From Oopsacas minuta (lineage: Eukaryota; Porifera; Hexactinellida; Lyssacinosida; Leucopsacidae), in NCBI GenBank assembly GCA_024704765.1, contig JAKMXF010000322.1:1-64000 (forward strand): a stretch of DNA of 64,000 bases, in the 5' to 3' direction. This document shows, piece by piece, positions 33,333-44,068 of this stretch (positions within the stretch are counted from its first letter, which is position 1; each line of letters starts with the position of its first letter). Below the pieces are notes generated by a model that saw only the letters and a list, made by a program, of their open reading frames with translations, had not been told where the DNA came from and did not search any database. Made by a program: the position numbers and the translations under genes.

Positions 33333-35272
33333 CTATAATATCCTGAGGAAGCATCTCTCCCACTGAGACGGGAGAATAGAGTCAGATCTAGTTCCAGAAC
33401 AATCCTCAAATACTGCTTCCTTACATACTTCTGTAACCAAATTATCAGGTACATTCTTGTGACAATTCCTGAACTCTTGTCTAGTGATCTCTCCCCCGTC
33501 ATTCCTATCACACCTGTCAAAATACCATTTCAGGGTTCTCCTCTTGTTAAGATAAGGATCTCTGTTAGTTATACGGGAGTAGTTAGCACCCTTCTGAGAG
33601 AACAGTCTCCTCTTAGCCCTGGATACAAGGTTAGGGGGACATAGAAGACAATTAGAATCCTGTCGTGATGTCAGAACTCCGTTACTACAAGAACTAATGA
33701 ACAAATAAGATAATTGCTATAATCTAGTTAACATATAACTTACTGTATAGAGCATATGTGTGTGTAGGTATCACCGTTATGAATATTAACATCTCCAGTT
33801 TCCAGTCGTAGCGTACAGTTATTACCTAATTTAATAATTCATAAATACCTATTAGTTAACACGAGTTAACATAACTATCAACATAATTTGTTGTTAGGAT
33901 ATGCTATAGATAATATAACGCACCAAAATTTGTACAGTCAGGACGTCCAGACTGAAAGCTGCCATATTTGTATACTCCAGTATCTGGCTCTACACACCAG
34001 CAGAATTGGTAGTTAGGAATCTCTGAATAGCATTGAGTATTCTTAAAGTTTCCATTAACCTCACAGCTGGGGAACACGGCCCCTTTTATGTCTGAGTGTG
34101 ACAGGGTACCAGAATTGGCCTTATTGGTCCAATCAATGATCTCGTCATCTGTTGGGCGTGTGTAGGAAGAGACGAGGGGCCTGGTGGATAAGGAACAATC
34201 TGTAGCTATATGATACAGTAACATAAATCGGAGTAGTAAGAAATATTCTTATAATAATATTACTGTATTATGTTAATGCATACCTTGAGCACAAGCAGTG
34301 AGTATTAACTGCGCTGTAGAGTTACAAGATGCTGATTTAAGGGAGCATTCTGATTGATACTGAGTACCGAATTGGTCACACACATGACCCTCCTCTAGAC
34401 AGGGGTACACCTCACACCTATAAATTACAATATAAGTATAACCTATGCGTAAATGCTAGTTCACATCTAGCACGAGTATAGTTATACATAACCATTAACA
34501 GCTGATTACAACCACACAATAGGATACAATAGAATAATAGGATAATACATGAAAGTAGTAATATAACTCACGAAGGTAGAGGAGGGATAGAGGAGGAGGA
34601 GGTCTGACATTGAGGTACACCATTAACTGACACACAGGTTTGATAATCTGGACAATTAACGTATAGACAAACTCTTTGATGTGGTTCTAAACCTATAAAG
34701 TAATAATCTAATTAAATTTCAATAGAGAAATAATTAGCAGACATCACACACGTGTATAATTACTAGAGCTACAATTGTGGTGTGAATTCCTGACAAATCA
34801 TAAGCCCCTCAAAAATACATTTCTTACAAGAAATATAGTTATTGGGTAATTCTATATGCATTCCCGAGAAAGGCGTCGTTGCTAGGGACTGAAATGAAAT
34901 AAATGCCCAATTAACCTCTACTCTATAACTTAATTAGGAAATTATTAGCTATTAGAGAGATAAAAGGTGTGAAAATATGAATATAATGGATTAATAAGAA
35001 AGTAATAAAACTACAAACTCACCAAATTCATCTTGCTCTGCAGCCGGTATAGCACGTGATTCAATCTAAATAAAATATATATTACATACATTCCAGGATC
35101 GGTAAGCGTTGCTAGGATACACAGCCAATTCTAGGAATGCGGATAAATCCGCTGAAGATAACGAGATGGTGCTAGACATATCAATTACAGAGGTGTTAAA
35201 ACTATATATACACATCCTGGACACAGAATATACCCTAACAACCAATACGTAGATTAGGAATTTATAACTCAA
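33333..35272 (-). CDS. SMOC/SPARC-like secreted modular calcium-binding protein
   Basis: A multi-exon minus-strand gene. The 5' exon (start 35272) gives a hydrophobic leader (FLIYVLVVRVYS) that could be a signal peptide. Exon near 34690-34570 encodes a follistatin-like CLYVNCPDYQTC module, exon 34420-34285 a Kazal-type segment (CEVYPCLEEGHVCDQFG), exon 34220-33925 a thyroglobulin type-1 domain with the diagnostic CWCV, and the last exon a SPARC-type EF-hand pair (LKWYFDRCDRNDGGEITRQE, then EDCSGTRSDSILP). The order follistatin/Kazal, thyroglobulin, EC domain is that of SMOC and testican-related matrix proteins, which bind calcium and modulate BMP or protease activity. A possible small exon near 34780-34890 is uncertain, so the exact 5' structure is not settled. 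Confidence 0.75.
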
Positions 35273-36921
35273 TAAACTGGGAATAGATCAGAAACTTGAA
35301 ACTCAGTCACGAGTCCCAATTAACTGTGACAATAATGTATACACACTTATAGAGCACACCTGCTAGGAATACAGAGGGTAGAGATCATACAGGGGGGTAG
35401 GGTGTAGTGTGGTTAAGTAATTTAGAGGTATCCCTCCTATATGTTATTAATATGGGATGAATAGGTATAGGAAATGTATTATTATTAGCATATATACATT
35501 AATTCAATTTGGGTTAATTATACTGTAACAGGTATAGCCAGCAGGAGCAATAAATGAGTGAACAACAAATCGACAATATTAACAGAGGTTTAAATATGGA
35601 TAAGGCGTTAAACTGAGAAAAACTGAACTTATTTACAAAATGAAATTTGTTGTTATTTATAAACAGAAGTAAACAAATTATAATATTATAAACAAACTCA
35701 CCGAAATAAACCAAATAAGTAAAAGTATTAAATTCAAATATTTTGAAGAAAATACTTCCATTTTTGAGTCAGAATTAGAAGAAACGAAAAAAGTTAAAAT
35801 CCAAAAAGGAAGAAATAACACAAACAAAGAACCAGTCAGCGTGTGAAATAATTAATTCATGAAAATAAAACTTTTTAGGATATTTATACATTTGAATAGA
35901 CTCACACAAGAGGTCTTTTATAGAGATTAGTGACTAGTAACTCTATATGAACTGAGCAGCTGTTGATCAATCGATTTACATCAAAGATACATAACAAACA
36001 GGAAAATATTAATAGAGTATATTTGTAACTAATAAATACAGGCAAACTATAATCAGTCATAAATACACAGAATGGTTTCTAATAAACTTCAGAAATTGCG
36101 GTTATAGCAAGTCAGTGGCCTCGTAAACAAGTAAATAAACAAATAAACAAATATTCAGTAAAAAATACAAATAAATGCATATAAATACACAAAACTAACC
36201 GAAAACAAACAGCACTTCACTATCATATCAAATGCACACTTTATCTATAAACAAACAAATAGTGAATCATAAAATGAATAATTGTCGCTATTGCTGGATA
36301 AAATGGTTGTGGATATGTTAATCACTAGCAACAGCTTTACACAGTTGGAATGTTACAATTATATTTCATTTATCGATTGAATGGAAGGAGCGTCCCTGCT
36401 AGTACGAATTACTGTAATACTTGCGCAATACAGCTGTATAGTCTTTGATCTTTAACTGAAAGTCTGTGTATCTGTGTAATTAGTCTACATACGGACTATG
36501 GTTGTAAGCTCTATTAATGTATTATACATATCCAGCAGAGATCTGAACAATTAGATTCTTGCTGTGGTTAGATCGTAGTAGTATATCGGTGTCTAGTCGA
36601 GCCGGGGATTAATCATATGAATAGAATATTATGACACCTCTGACATTTTCTATATAGTGTAACCTCCACTAACGGAGTGACAGGAATGCCAAGAATGCGA
36701 CCCCGTTATGGAGGCTACACTGATTTCAATAAAATCCCCATAATCAATGAAATAGAATAATGTGTGGTATCCAATATTCAGTGAAATAAACAAGAATACA
36801 AATAACAATAACAATAACAACAAATATATGAGGATTATGTATGAAAAAGAAAGTTGTAAACAATATGAATATACCTAACACCTCAAACAATCAGCAACAA
36901 ATCTATCCACACAATTCATTG
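35273..36921. other. AT-rich intergenic region with a terminal-inverted-repeat element
   Basis: The longest gene-free gap in the gene-dense part. It contains A/T-rich low-complexity DNA and AAAC-type tracts near 36120-36150, but no supported gene. At 36656-36721 a 66-base foldback has ends AGTGTAACCTCC and GGAGGCTACACT. Regulatory DNA for the neighbouring Delta-like and SMOC-like genes could lie here; nothing in the sequence proves that. Confidence 0.55.
36656..36721. mobile_element. 66-bp foldback element
   Basis: AGTGTAACCTCCACTAACGG (36656-36675) pairs with CCGTTATGGAGGCTACACT (36703-36721) allowing one mismatch and one gap. The interior word GCCAAGAATGCGACC resembles GCCAAAAATGCTACC at about 59100, which suggests another copy there. 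It is non-coding; a MITE-like origin is inferred. Confidence 0.5.
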
Positions 36922-37604
36922 TTATTTTGTTTGTCTCACTTTTCCAGGAATGTAGTTCTTGTCAATAATTGGTTCCTGTAGGAACATGTGGAGACATCTC
37001 TCGTTTTGAGCCAATGGGTGACCAGCTATCCTAGAGGAATAGGAGCGATTATTCATATGAATATACAAACAAATAAACAAACAAATTACTTGTTTACAAA
37101 GTCTTCTAATGCAGTCCTCCTCGCTTCAATGAAAGCAGGCTCAAACAATCCTAAACACGAACAACAATAACAACAATAACAACAAAATATGCATATACAA
37201 CAAGCATACCATCATCTCCTCTGAATGGTAGCTGTCTAGCTAGAGCCTTGCCGGGTAGTGGAGGGACTAGTATTTTAGAATCTCTCTCTAATTCGCCCTT
37301 TAACCATTCAAAGTCTGAGTACCTCCGTCTAACAGAGCTCTCTTTCATTTTGAATATAGGTATGTTAGTTCTCATCAACACCTACCGATTAATCATATGA
37401 TGAATCACAAATTATCACCATAACATACAAGTAACTAACCTCGTAATCAGAGTACCTGTTCTTACCCAGACCGTGGGTTTCAGGGTGTATAATATCAATC
37501 TCAAGGAAATCAGACGGGGCAGCGTATGCATCGTCCAGGTTCTGTTTCTTGTCAGTGAATAATCGATCCGTTTTTGGACCGCCTGTAGCCCCACCAGAAC
37601 TCAT
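36922..37604 (-). CDS. SNX3: Sorting nexin 3 (PX-domain retromer cargo adaptor)
   Basis: Four exons from 37604 to 36922. The N-terminus has AAPSDFLEIDIIHPETHGLG and the PX domain shows the phosphoinositide-binding RRYSDFEWLKGELERDSKIL, then VPPLPGKALARQLPF, FIEARRTALEDFVNK and HPLAQNERCLHMFLQE, ending KVRQTK. This matches SNX3/SNX12 at about 160 residues. SNX3 binds PI3P on early endosomes and directs retromer to recycle Wntless and other cargo. It is divergent from the first Delta-like gene, with about 135 bases between starts. Confidence 0.93.
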
Positions 37605-37739
37605 ACTAATCTAATTACGTCATAATTATAGTGTTTGTATGGGAAATAAACATATAATAGGAATTATAGTCACGTGTCAGATATAGGCTATATAAACAAG
37701 TAAATAAAAGAGATAAGCTATACCACACACGATAAACAA

Positions 37740-40700
37740 ATGTTGTATTCGATAATTCTTCTACTCGCTGTCTCTTGGATAGGTGTATGGACCATTGAGT
37801 ACCCACAGGGGCATGACGTATCATTCTACTTCTGGTCCTGTTCAATTAACGGAAGACTAGCTAACGGGAGATGTTGTGACACCTCATATAACGTAACAGA
37901 TTGTCCAGGAGACTGTGACGTAAATTTCTTCGTGTGTATAAGGGAACATAACGAGACATCTAAGTACTGTAACTCCAGCACATCAAGTCATATCAACATA
38001 TTCCGTTACATATATTTATACGTAAAGAATATCACATTCTTTGAGGGAGATAACGTATTTGGGAGAGGACTACACAATCCTTTGGTGTATAGCTTCTACG
38101 GGAACTGGAGTAAGCAGGTACAAACCGTACTAGCAGTCAGAGACTTCGATCTGTCTGGGGATAATTATTTCACTCTGATAGACTATATAGATGTAAATTG
38201 GACGAGATCAGCTGGTGAGGACATAGAGAGGAGGAATTATGCAGGAGCTTATAAGAATATGATTGTGCACGTTGGATTAAAGATTGATTGCTGGGAAGCT
38301 TGGTATGGAGAGTACTGTAATGTATATTGTGTACGCAGGTTAGTTGTAAGTAACAACAAATATTCTTAATTACCGTTAAATAGAAGCTCAAAGGACCGCG
38401 ATTATTACCTCGATAAAACCGGTCAAATATATGTTCCTTTTACGGTTTGGGACCAAATTTGTACAATTTCACACTTCTCTATAGACGGGAATTTCTATAT
38501 AACAGGAATTGGCTGTACCATCAACTTACCTATTGACATAACTAATGAAACCTAAGAGGACTTGTACTTTATGAGTTCTGTTATTGTACACATATCTATG
38601 ACGTCATTACTATCTTAGAGACGATTCAGAGGGTCATTACGAGTGTGACACTAATGGAGACAAGTTATGTTTGGAGGGTTGGACAGGGGTACACTGTCTC
38701 ACGAGGATATGTTACCCAGCATGTCCAATGGGGGCAAGTTGTAACACTTCAACTAGGGTGTGTGAATGTAACAATGGATACAAAGAGGTGGGAGAGTTGT
38801 GTAAGTGCATACCTCATTCAGAATGCAATCTAATCGGAGGACGTTGTCAGGTAAGCTCACAAATATATACAAACAGCTGATTCAAGAGTTCTATCTATAG
38901 CTACCAGGAGAGTGTAACTGCTTGACCGGATATAGCGGAAATAACTGTGACACAACGGACTACTGCCTTGTCAAAGGGAACCCCTGTACCAATGAAGGGG
39001 TCTGTGTACCCACTGGTAACTATACATACATATGCGAATGCTCCTCTGGTTACCAGGGAGACCATTGTGACTTCATGGCATGTCCTAATACAGGATGCGG
39101 TGCCTCGTTACCATGTGGTAACAATGGAATGTGTAGTAACATAACTACGGGAGTACACTGTATGTGTGATAGCGGATATATTGGGAGGTGTTGTGATACG
39201 CTAATCAACTATTGTCTGGAGAATCCGTGTCCTCATGGAGTATGTCAGAATATGGTAAGGAATATTCTAGAACATTCGTATACTGATATTAATTATTCTA
39301 TACAGATAGGTGATTATGTGTGTACATGTGATGCTGGATATTCTGGGAAAGATTGTGACATGCCAATTGACGAATGTGGTATCTATGAACGCTGTAGTAA
39401 TGGTGTTTGTATTGACATAATAGCTGGGTATCTATGTGACTGTGATACAGGCTATCATGGTGTTAACTGTACAGATATGTGCTCAAACACCTCTCTATGT
39501 GATTGTGAGTATAACTGTACACACGGGGGATGTACCCTTGTATCAGGGTCGTACACGTGTGTATGTAGCACAGGGTACACAGGAGAGAACTGTGAAACAA
39601 ATATAGATGATTGTATGGGAGCATGTGCTAATGGAGCAACCTGCACTGACGGTATAGACAGCCATCATTGTCACTGTATATCTGGCTATACAGGTATAAG
39701 CTGTGCTGATGACGTAGATGAATGCTACCTCTATAATCGATGTATACACGGGGCTTGTAATAACAATATAGGGAGCTATACGTGTAATTGTATAAATGGA
39801 TATACCGGACAGTATTGTGATACCTTTATACAGCTGGATTACTGTAGTATGAATAATCTTTGTGTGAATGGAGGCGCGTGTCTTAACGACCATTTTACCA
39901 CTAGGTATGTTCTATACATACAGTAGATGCTGATATCATTATATTATCTGTAATAGATGTGAATGTAATGGAGGATACAGCGGTACATACTGTGAGGTGG
40001 AGCCTGATCCATGTCTAGACGTGAGTTATAACATAACACTATAACAGAGGTTCATTCATTCATTATTGTTCCACGCATGATAGCAGGGGATTCACCGCTG
40101 TACTATGCTATACCTTTATAACACATATTTCCACAGATTATCTGCTATAACGAAGGAGTGTGTAAAGCAGGACTATGTGAATGCTCTGTATCATATACGA
40201 ATCCTGAATGCAGTCAGTTAGTAGACGTATGTGAAGAGTTAGTTAGCCCAGCTGATTGTAATGGAGAATGTGTGAATGATGTGACTCTATCAGAGGGGTA
40301 CATATGTGATTGCTATCCAGGGTACACAGGACCCACCTGTCATATAGATATAGATGACTGTATTACAGGGGAATGTCTAAATCAGGGAATCTGTACAGAC
40401 GGACTCAATGAATATTTGTAAGAATACTCGTGTGTCATGTCAAACTCATGTATATACTATTATTATATTATTAGCTGTGAATGTCAGTACGGATATGCTG
40501 GAGATAGGTGTGAAGAAGTCCTAAACACTTGTGAGACCAATAATTGCTTAAACGGAGCCGTATGTCTTATTGACGGGGCAGATTCTGTGTGTCAATGTCA
40601 GGAAGGTTATATTACTCCTATTTGTCAAAAGATAGAGAATTGTGATAGGAAATCTTGCAGCAATAAAGGAGAATGTAAAGTTAGTATTCCTTATTCTAAA

Positions 40701-41381
40701 TTTAGAATTATAAAATCTGTTCTCAACCTGGGATCCACGGGTGTAAAAGGTTGGGAATCGCTGGTGGCTTATAATAATGCATTTAGGAAATGTCAGAAGA
40801 CCTAAGAGAAGCGGTCTGCCTCTGTGACGGAGGATACACAGGAAAGTACTGTGACTCTATAATTGACTACTGTATCCCTGATCCGTGTGACGTAGGAGCT
40901 ATCTGTTACTCAGGGATTAATTCATACTACTGTAAGTGTGATAATAATGTATCAGGGTGTGTAGAGAGCGGAGATCCTGGATGGGTGAGTTATACTCCTG
41001 TTGTCAAGGAGAATCAATGTAATGTTATATATTACACTCGTGTAGCAATTGATAGAAGGGATAGACAACTCAGTGGCTGGCTTGGCGGGGGGGCTAGTCT
41101 TGGGGGTAACACTTACCCTCCTATCTGTCCTTATACTTGTGTTAATCATATTAATTGTGAGGTATAAGAGGAAACGCAGACAGCCAGTGGAGAGAGAGAA
41201 TACGGGAGATACGTTCATAAACCCCTTCTTTGACGGTACAGCTATCTACCCCCTTATTGACCCGCCTTCCTACGACACAGTCCAAGTACCGCACTACTTA
41301 ATTAAGCCAGCAGTACCAGCTGGCGAGGAGAAGAATGAAACATTCGAGAACTATACTTATAAGCCTAAAATCCCTCTTTGA
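37740..41381 (+). CDS. Delta-like Notch ligand, long copy (MNNL-DSL-EGF-TM)
   Basis: A multi-exon type I membrane protein. A signal peptide (MLYSIILLLAVSWIG) leads into an N-terminal Notch-ligand (MNNL/C2-like) domain with PQGHDVSFYFWSCSINGRL and paired Cys. A DSL domain follows, with CWEAWYGEYCNVYC joined across an intron to GHYECDTNGDKLCLEGWTG. I count about 16 EGF-like repeats, several with the D-D-C-type calcium-binding start. One membrane helix (about 41060-41140) ends in a stop-transfer RYKRKRR. The cytoplasmic tail has PPSYDTV, a PPxY motif. Ligands of this kind activate Notch on neighbouring cells. Exon joins near 38340/38614, 39255/39305, 39905/39958 and 40685/40785 were read from consensus. 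The gene is followed after 106 bases by a paralogue. Confidence 0.9.
38393..38540. repeat. Dispersed repeat inside an intron of the long Delta-like gene
   Basis: The intron at about 38340-38614 is five times longer than most in this window. Its bulk begins AGCTCAAAGGACCGCGATTA and ends TTTCTATATAACAGGAATT. A shorter version with the same two ends and an internal deletion lies at about 51643-51730, and related pieces occur at 48700-48745 and 50925-50985. It is non-coding and probably a short mobile-element relic. Confidence 0.55.
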
Positions 41382-41487
41382 TTATTTTTAGAATTATTAC
41401 GTAAATATAATGTAATTCGAACTCTCCAATACACCCCTAAGTATATTCTATATAAGATAGGGGGATAAGCTTAACTGTCATTCAATC

Positions 41488-43851
41488 ATGCGTATAGTTA
41501 TCCTACTAGCATTTGTATGTGTGTTAGGATGTGTTGTAGTGTCCGCACAGTCTAGTATGTACCCACAGGGCCATGACGTACTGTTCTACTTCTGGACCTT
41601 CTCTGTAAATGGGAGACTAGCTAGCGGAGAATGTTGTGACAGCACTGAGAATGTTACGGTTTGTCCCATGGACTGTGACGTACATTTTGCTGTGTGTGTA
41701 AGGGAACATAACGAGAGTTCTAACTTATGTAACTCTAACACTTCAAGTCATATCCAACTATTCGGCTATATCCATGTAAATGCGGAGAGCATAGAATTTG
41801 CTGAAGAGGATAATATATTTGGTAGCGGACTAAGCAATCCATTGAGATATAACTTCAGTGGAGAATGGAACAATCACATACAGACCGTACTCATAGCCAG
41901 AGAAACAGACCAGTATTTGGATTCGTATATCTTCACTAATATAGACTATATAGACGCTAATTGGATAGTAGCAGCTGGTGGCAATGCAGTAATGACACAT
42001 TATAACGGGAAGTATGGTAACATGATGGTTACACTAGGATTAGCTGTAGAGTGCTGGGAGGGATGGTATGGGGAGTACTGCACCAAATACTGTGTACCCC
42101 AGTAAGTGATAATAACTACTACACTTATATAATACATACAATTAATTCTGTTATAGGGATGCACCAGGAGGTCACTACACCTGTTCAGCTGATGGGGAAA
42201 TTATGTGTAATTATAACTGGATAGGAGAAGACTGTAACTTCCAGGAAACATGCCTATTACCATGTCCCGTAAGCAGGATCTGCCATAACGGCTCATGTGA
42301 TGAATGTTCCCAGGGTTACGCAGGGGAGGACTGTACCTGTATTGATCCCCATCATTGTGACCCAGATGGAGGACATTGTGATGTAAGTAATAATGTATAA
42401 TATCTATAGTATAATACGGGTTATACAGATATCGATACTATTGTTCTGTGAGTATATGAAACTATTCATGGTAGGAGGAGCCAGGCTACGTATGTTTAGT
42501 GCTATCACTTCTGGTAATTGATATTATTATGTATTCCTTATAGACACCCTGTGTGAATGGGGGTAACTGTGATAACGGTATGTGTGCTTGTACTGTTCAT
42601 TACACTGGTCAGACTTGTACAGAAATAAACGACGTATGTGGGACAGTCATCATGCCTTCAGACTGTCAAGTAGGACAGGGTGTGTGCTCCAACTCTCTGG
42701 TATCCTCTACAGGGTTCATATGTACATGTAACCCGGGGTATACAGGTGATAACTGTAATATGAACATAGATGACTGTGAGGACTCTCCATGTGGTGATAA
42801 TGGAATGTGTGTGGATGAGATAAACGCATACTAGTAAGTTATCAATATATGATATGTTTGATATGTCTTATAATAAATATTTATAGCTGTGTTTGTAATG
42901 CTGGATTCGAGGGCACTAATTGTGAGGTTAATAAAGATGATTGTTTGACTGGTTCCTGTCTCCACGAAGGTGTCTGTGTAGACGGGACTAACACCTTTAC
43001 ATGTGAATGTCCTAATGGTACCGTACAGCCCATATGTGAGCTAGCTACTGAGTGCTCTAGAGCTTCATGCAGTAACCACGGAGAATGTGATATTTCAGTA
43101 AGTTATAAAATTAATTATACATATACATCATATACATCATATACATTACATATCTTAACATCAAATAGGTGAGTATGGATACAGTGGATAGCACGTGTAT
43201 ATGTGATGAAGGATACACAGGAGAGTTATGTGCAGAACCTATTAACCACTGTGATCCAAGCCCGTGCCAGACAGGAGAGACGTGTATACAAGGAATTAAC
43301 ACGTACGTCTGTGTATGTGGTGAGGAAGATTGTGAAACCAGCGTATCGGTATGATAATATAATTATACATGTATATACATAATATTTATTATAATTCATA
43401 CAGTAGACGGGAACAATTGGACCAGGCCCTGTTCTCCTGTACATTGTTACTTTTATATATATTATTATAGGCATTAAAGACGACAGAAGCAGCTGTAATA
43501 TCAGTAGCAATGGGAGTAGTAATAATAATATTAGTTATAATAATCATTGTAGTGGTGTTTATAGCTGTGTGTATTGCTAGACATAAGAAAATAAACAGAC
43601 AGTTTATGGTAACGACAGAAGGACCCCCAGGTGCTTTCTGTAACCCAATTTACGCGGAGGCTAACCTCCCAACATACGATGAAGCGGATGCATTCCACAA
43701 GAATCCGTTGCCAGGGGAGGAGCCTGAGTATGAGACTATGGACGCTTATAAGGATAAGTTGGGTATTATGTACGGGTATGGGGAAGGTGTGGAGGAGGGC
43801 TTCCCTACTATCCAAGATGAGAAGAAGGCCCTCGAAAATTTGTATAAATAA
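41488..43851 (+). CDS. Delta-like Notch ligand, short paralogue
   Basis: This is a tandem copy of the upstream gene. Signal peptide MRIVILLAFVCVLGCVVVSA is followed by the same N-terminal domain (PQGHDVLFYFWTFSVNGRL), a DSL domain (CWEGWYGEYCTKYC joined to GHYTCSADGEIMC), about eight EGF-like repeats, a membrane helix near 43510-43570 and a cytoplasmic tail with LPTYDEADAFH and EPEYETMDAY. Several EGF repeats of the long copy have no counterpart here. Exon joins near 42104/42157, 42383/42543, 42835/42886, 43098/43170 and 43350/43470 were read from consensus. Roles are as for the long copy; the two could differ in expression or in endocytic sorting because their tails differ. Confidence 0.9.
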
Positions 43852-44068
43852 ATCAGAACTGTTTGTGTTATAATAATAGTGTTAGTATTAGTATGTAAAT
43901 GTGTATATACCCAGGTGTTAAGAATAGATTATAATATACAAATAAAACTAATACAAATTGATTAAAATCTCAATTCTGAGTAAAACCTGTAAAAACACGC
44001 GAATTTAGTAAAAACACAAACAAACAAACAAACAAGTCAGGTTCATAAATACCTTCATTTATCAAAAT

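Noticed and set aside
35514-35714. 66-residue minus-strand frame in the AT-rich gap
   Set aside because: Phe/Ile/Asn/Leu-rich composition expected from AT-rich DNA, without start context, signal or conservation clues.
39455-39893. Long minus-strand frames across the EGF exons of the first Delta-like gene
   Set aside because: They are antisense shadows of cysteine-rich coding DNA, which lacks stop codons on the other strand; no splice-consistent gene can be built from them.
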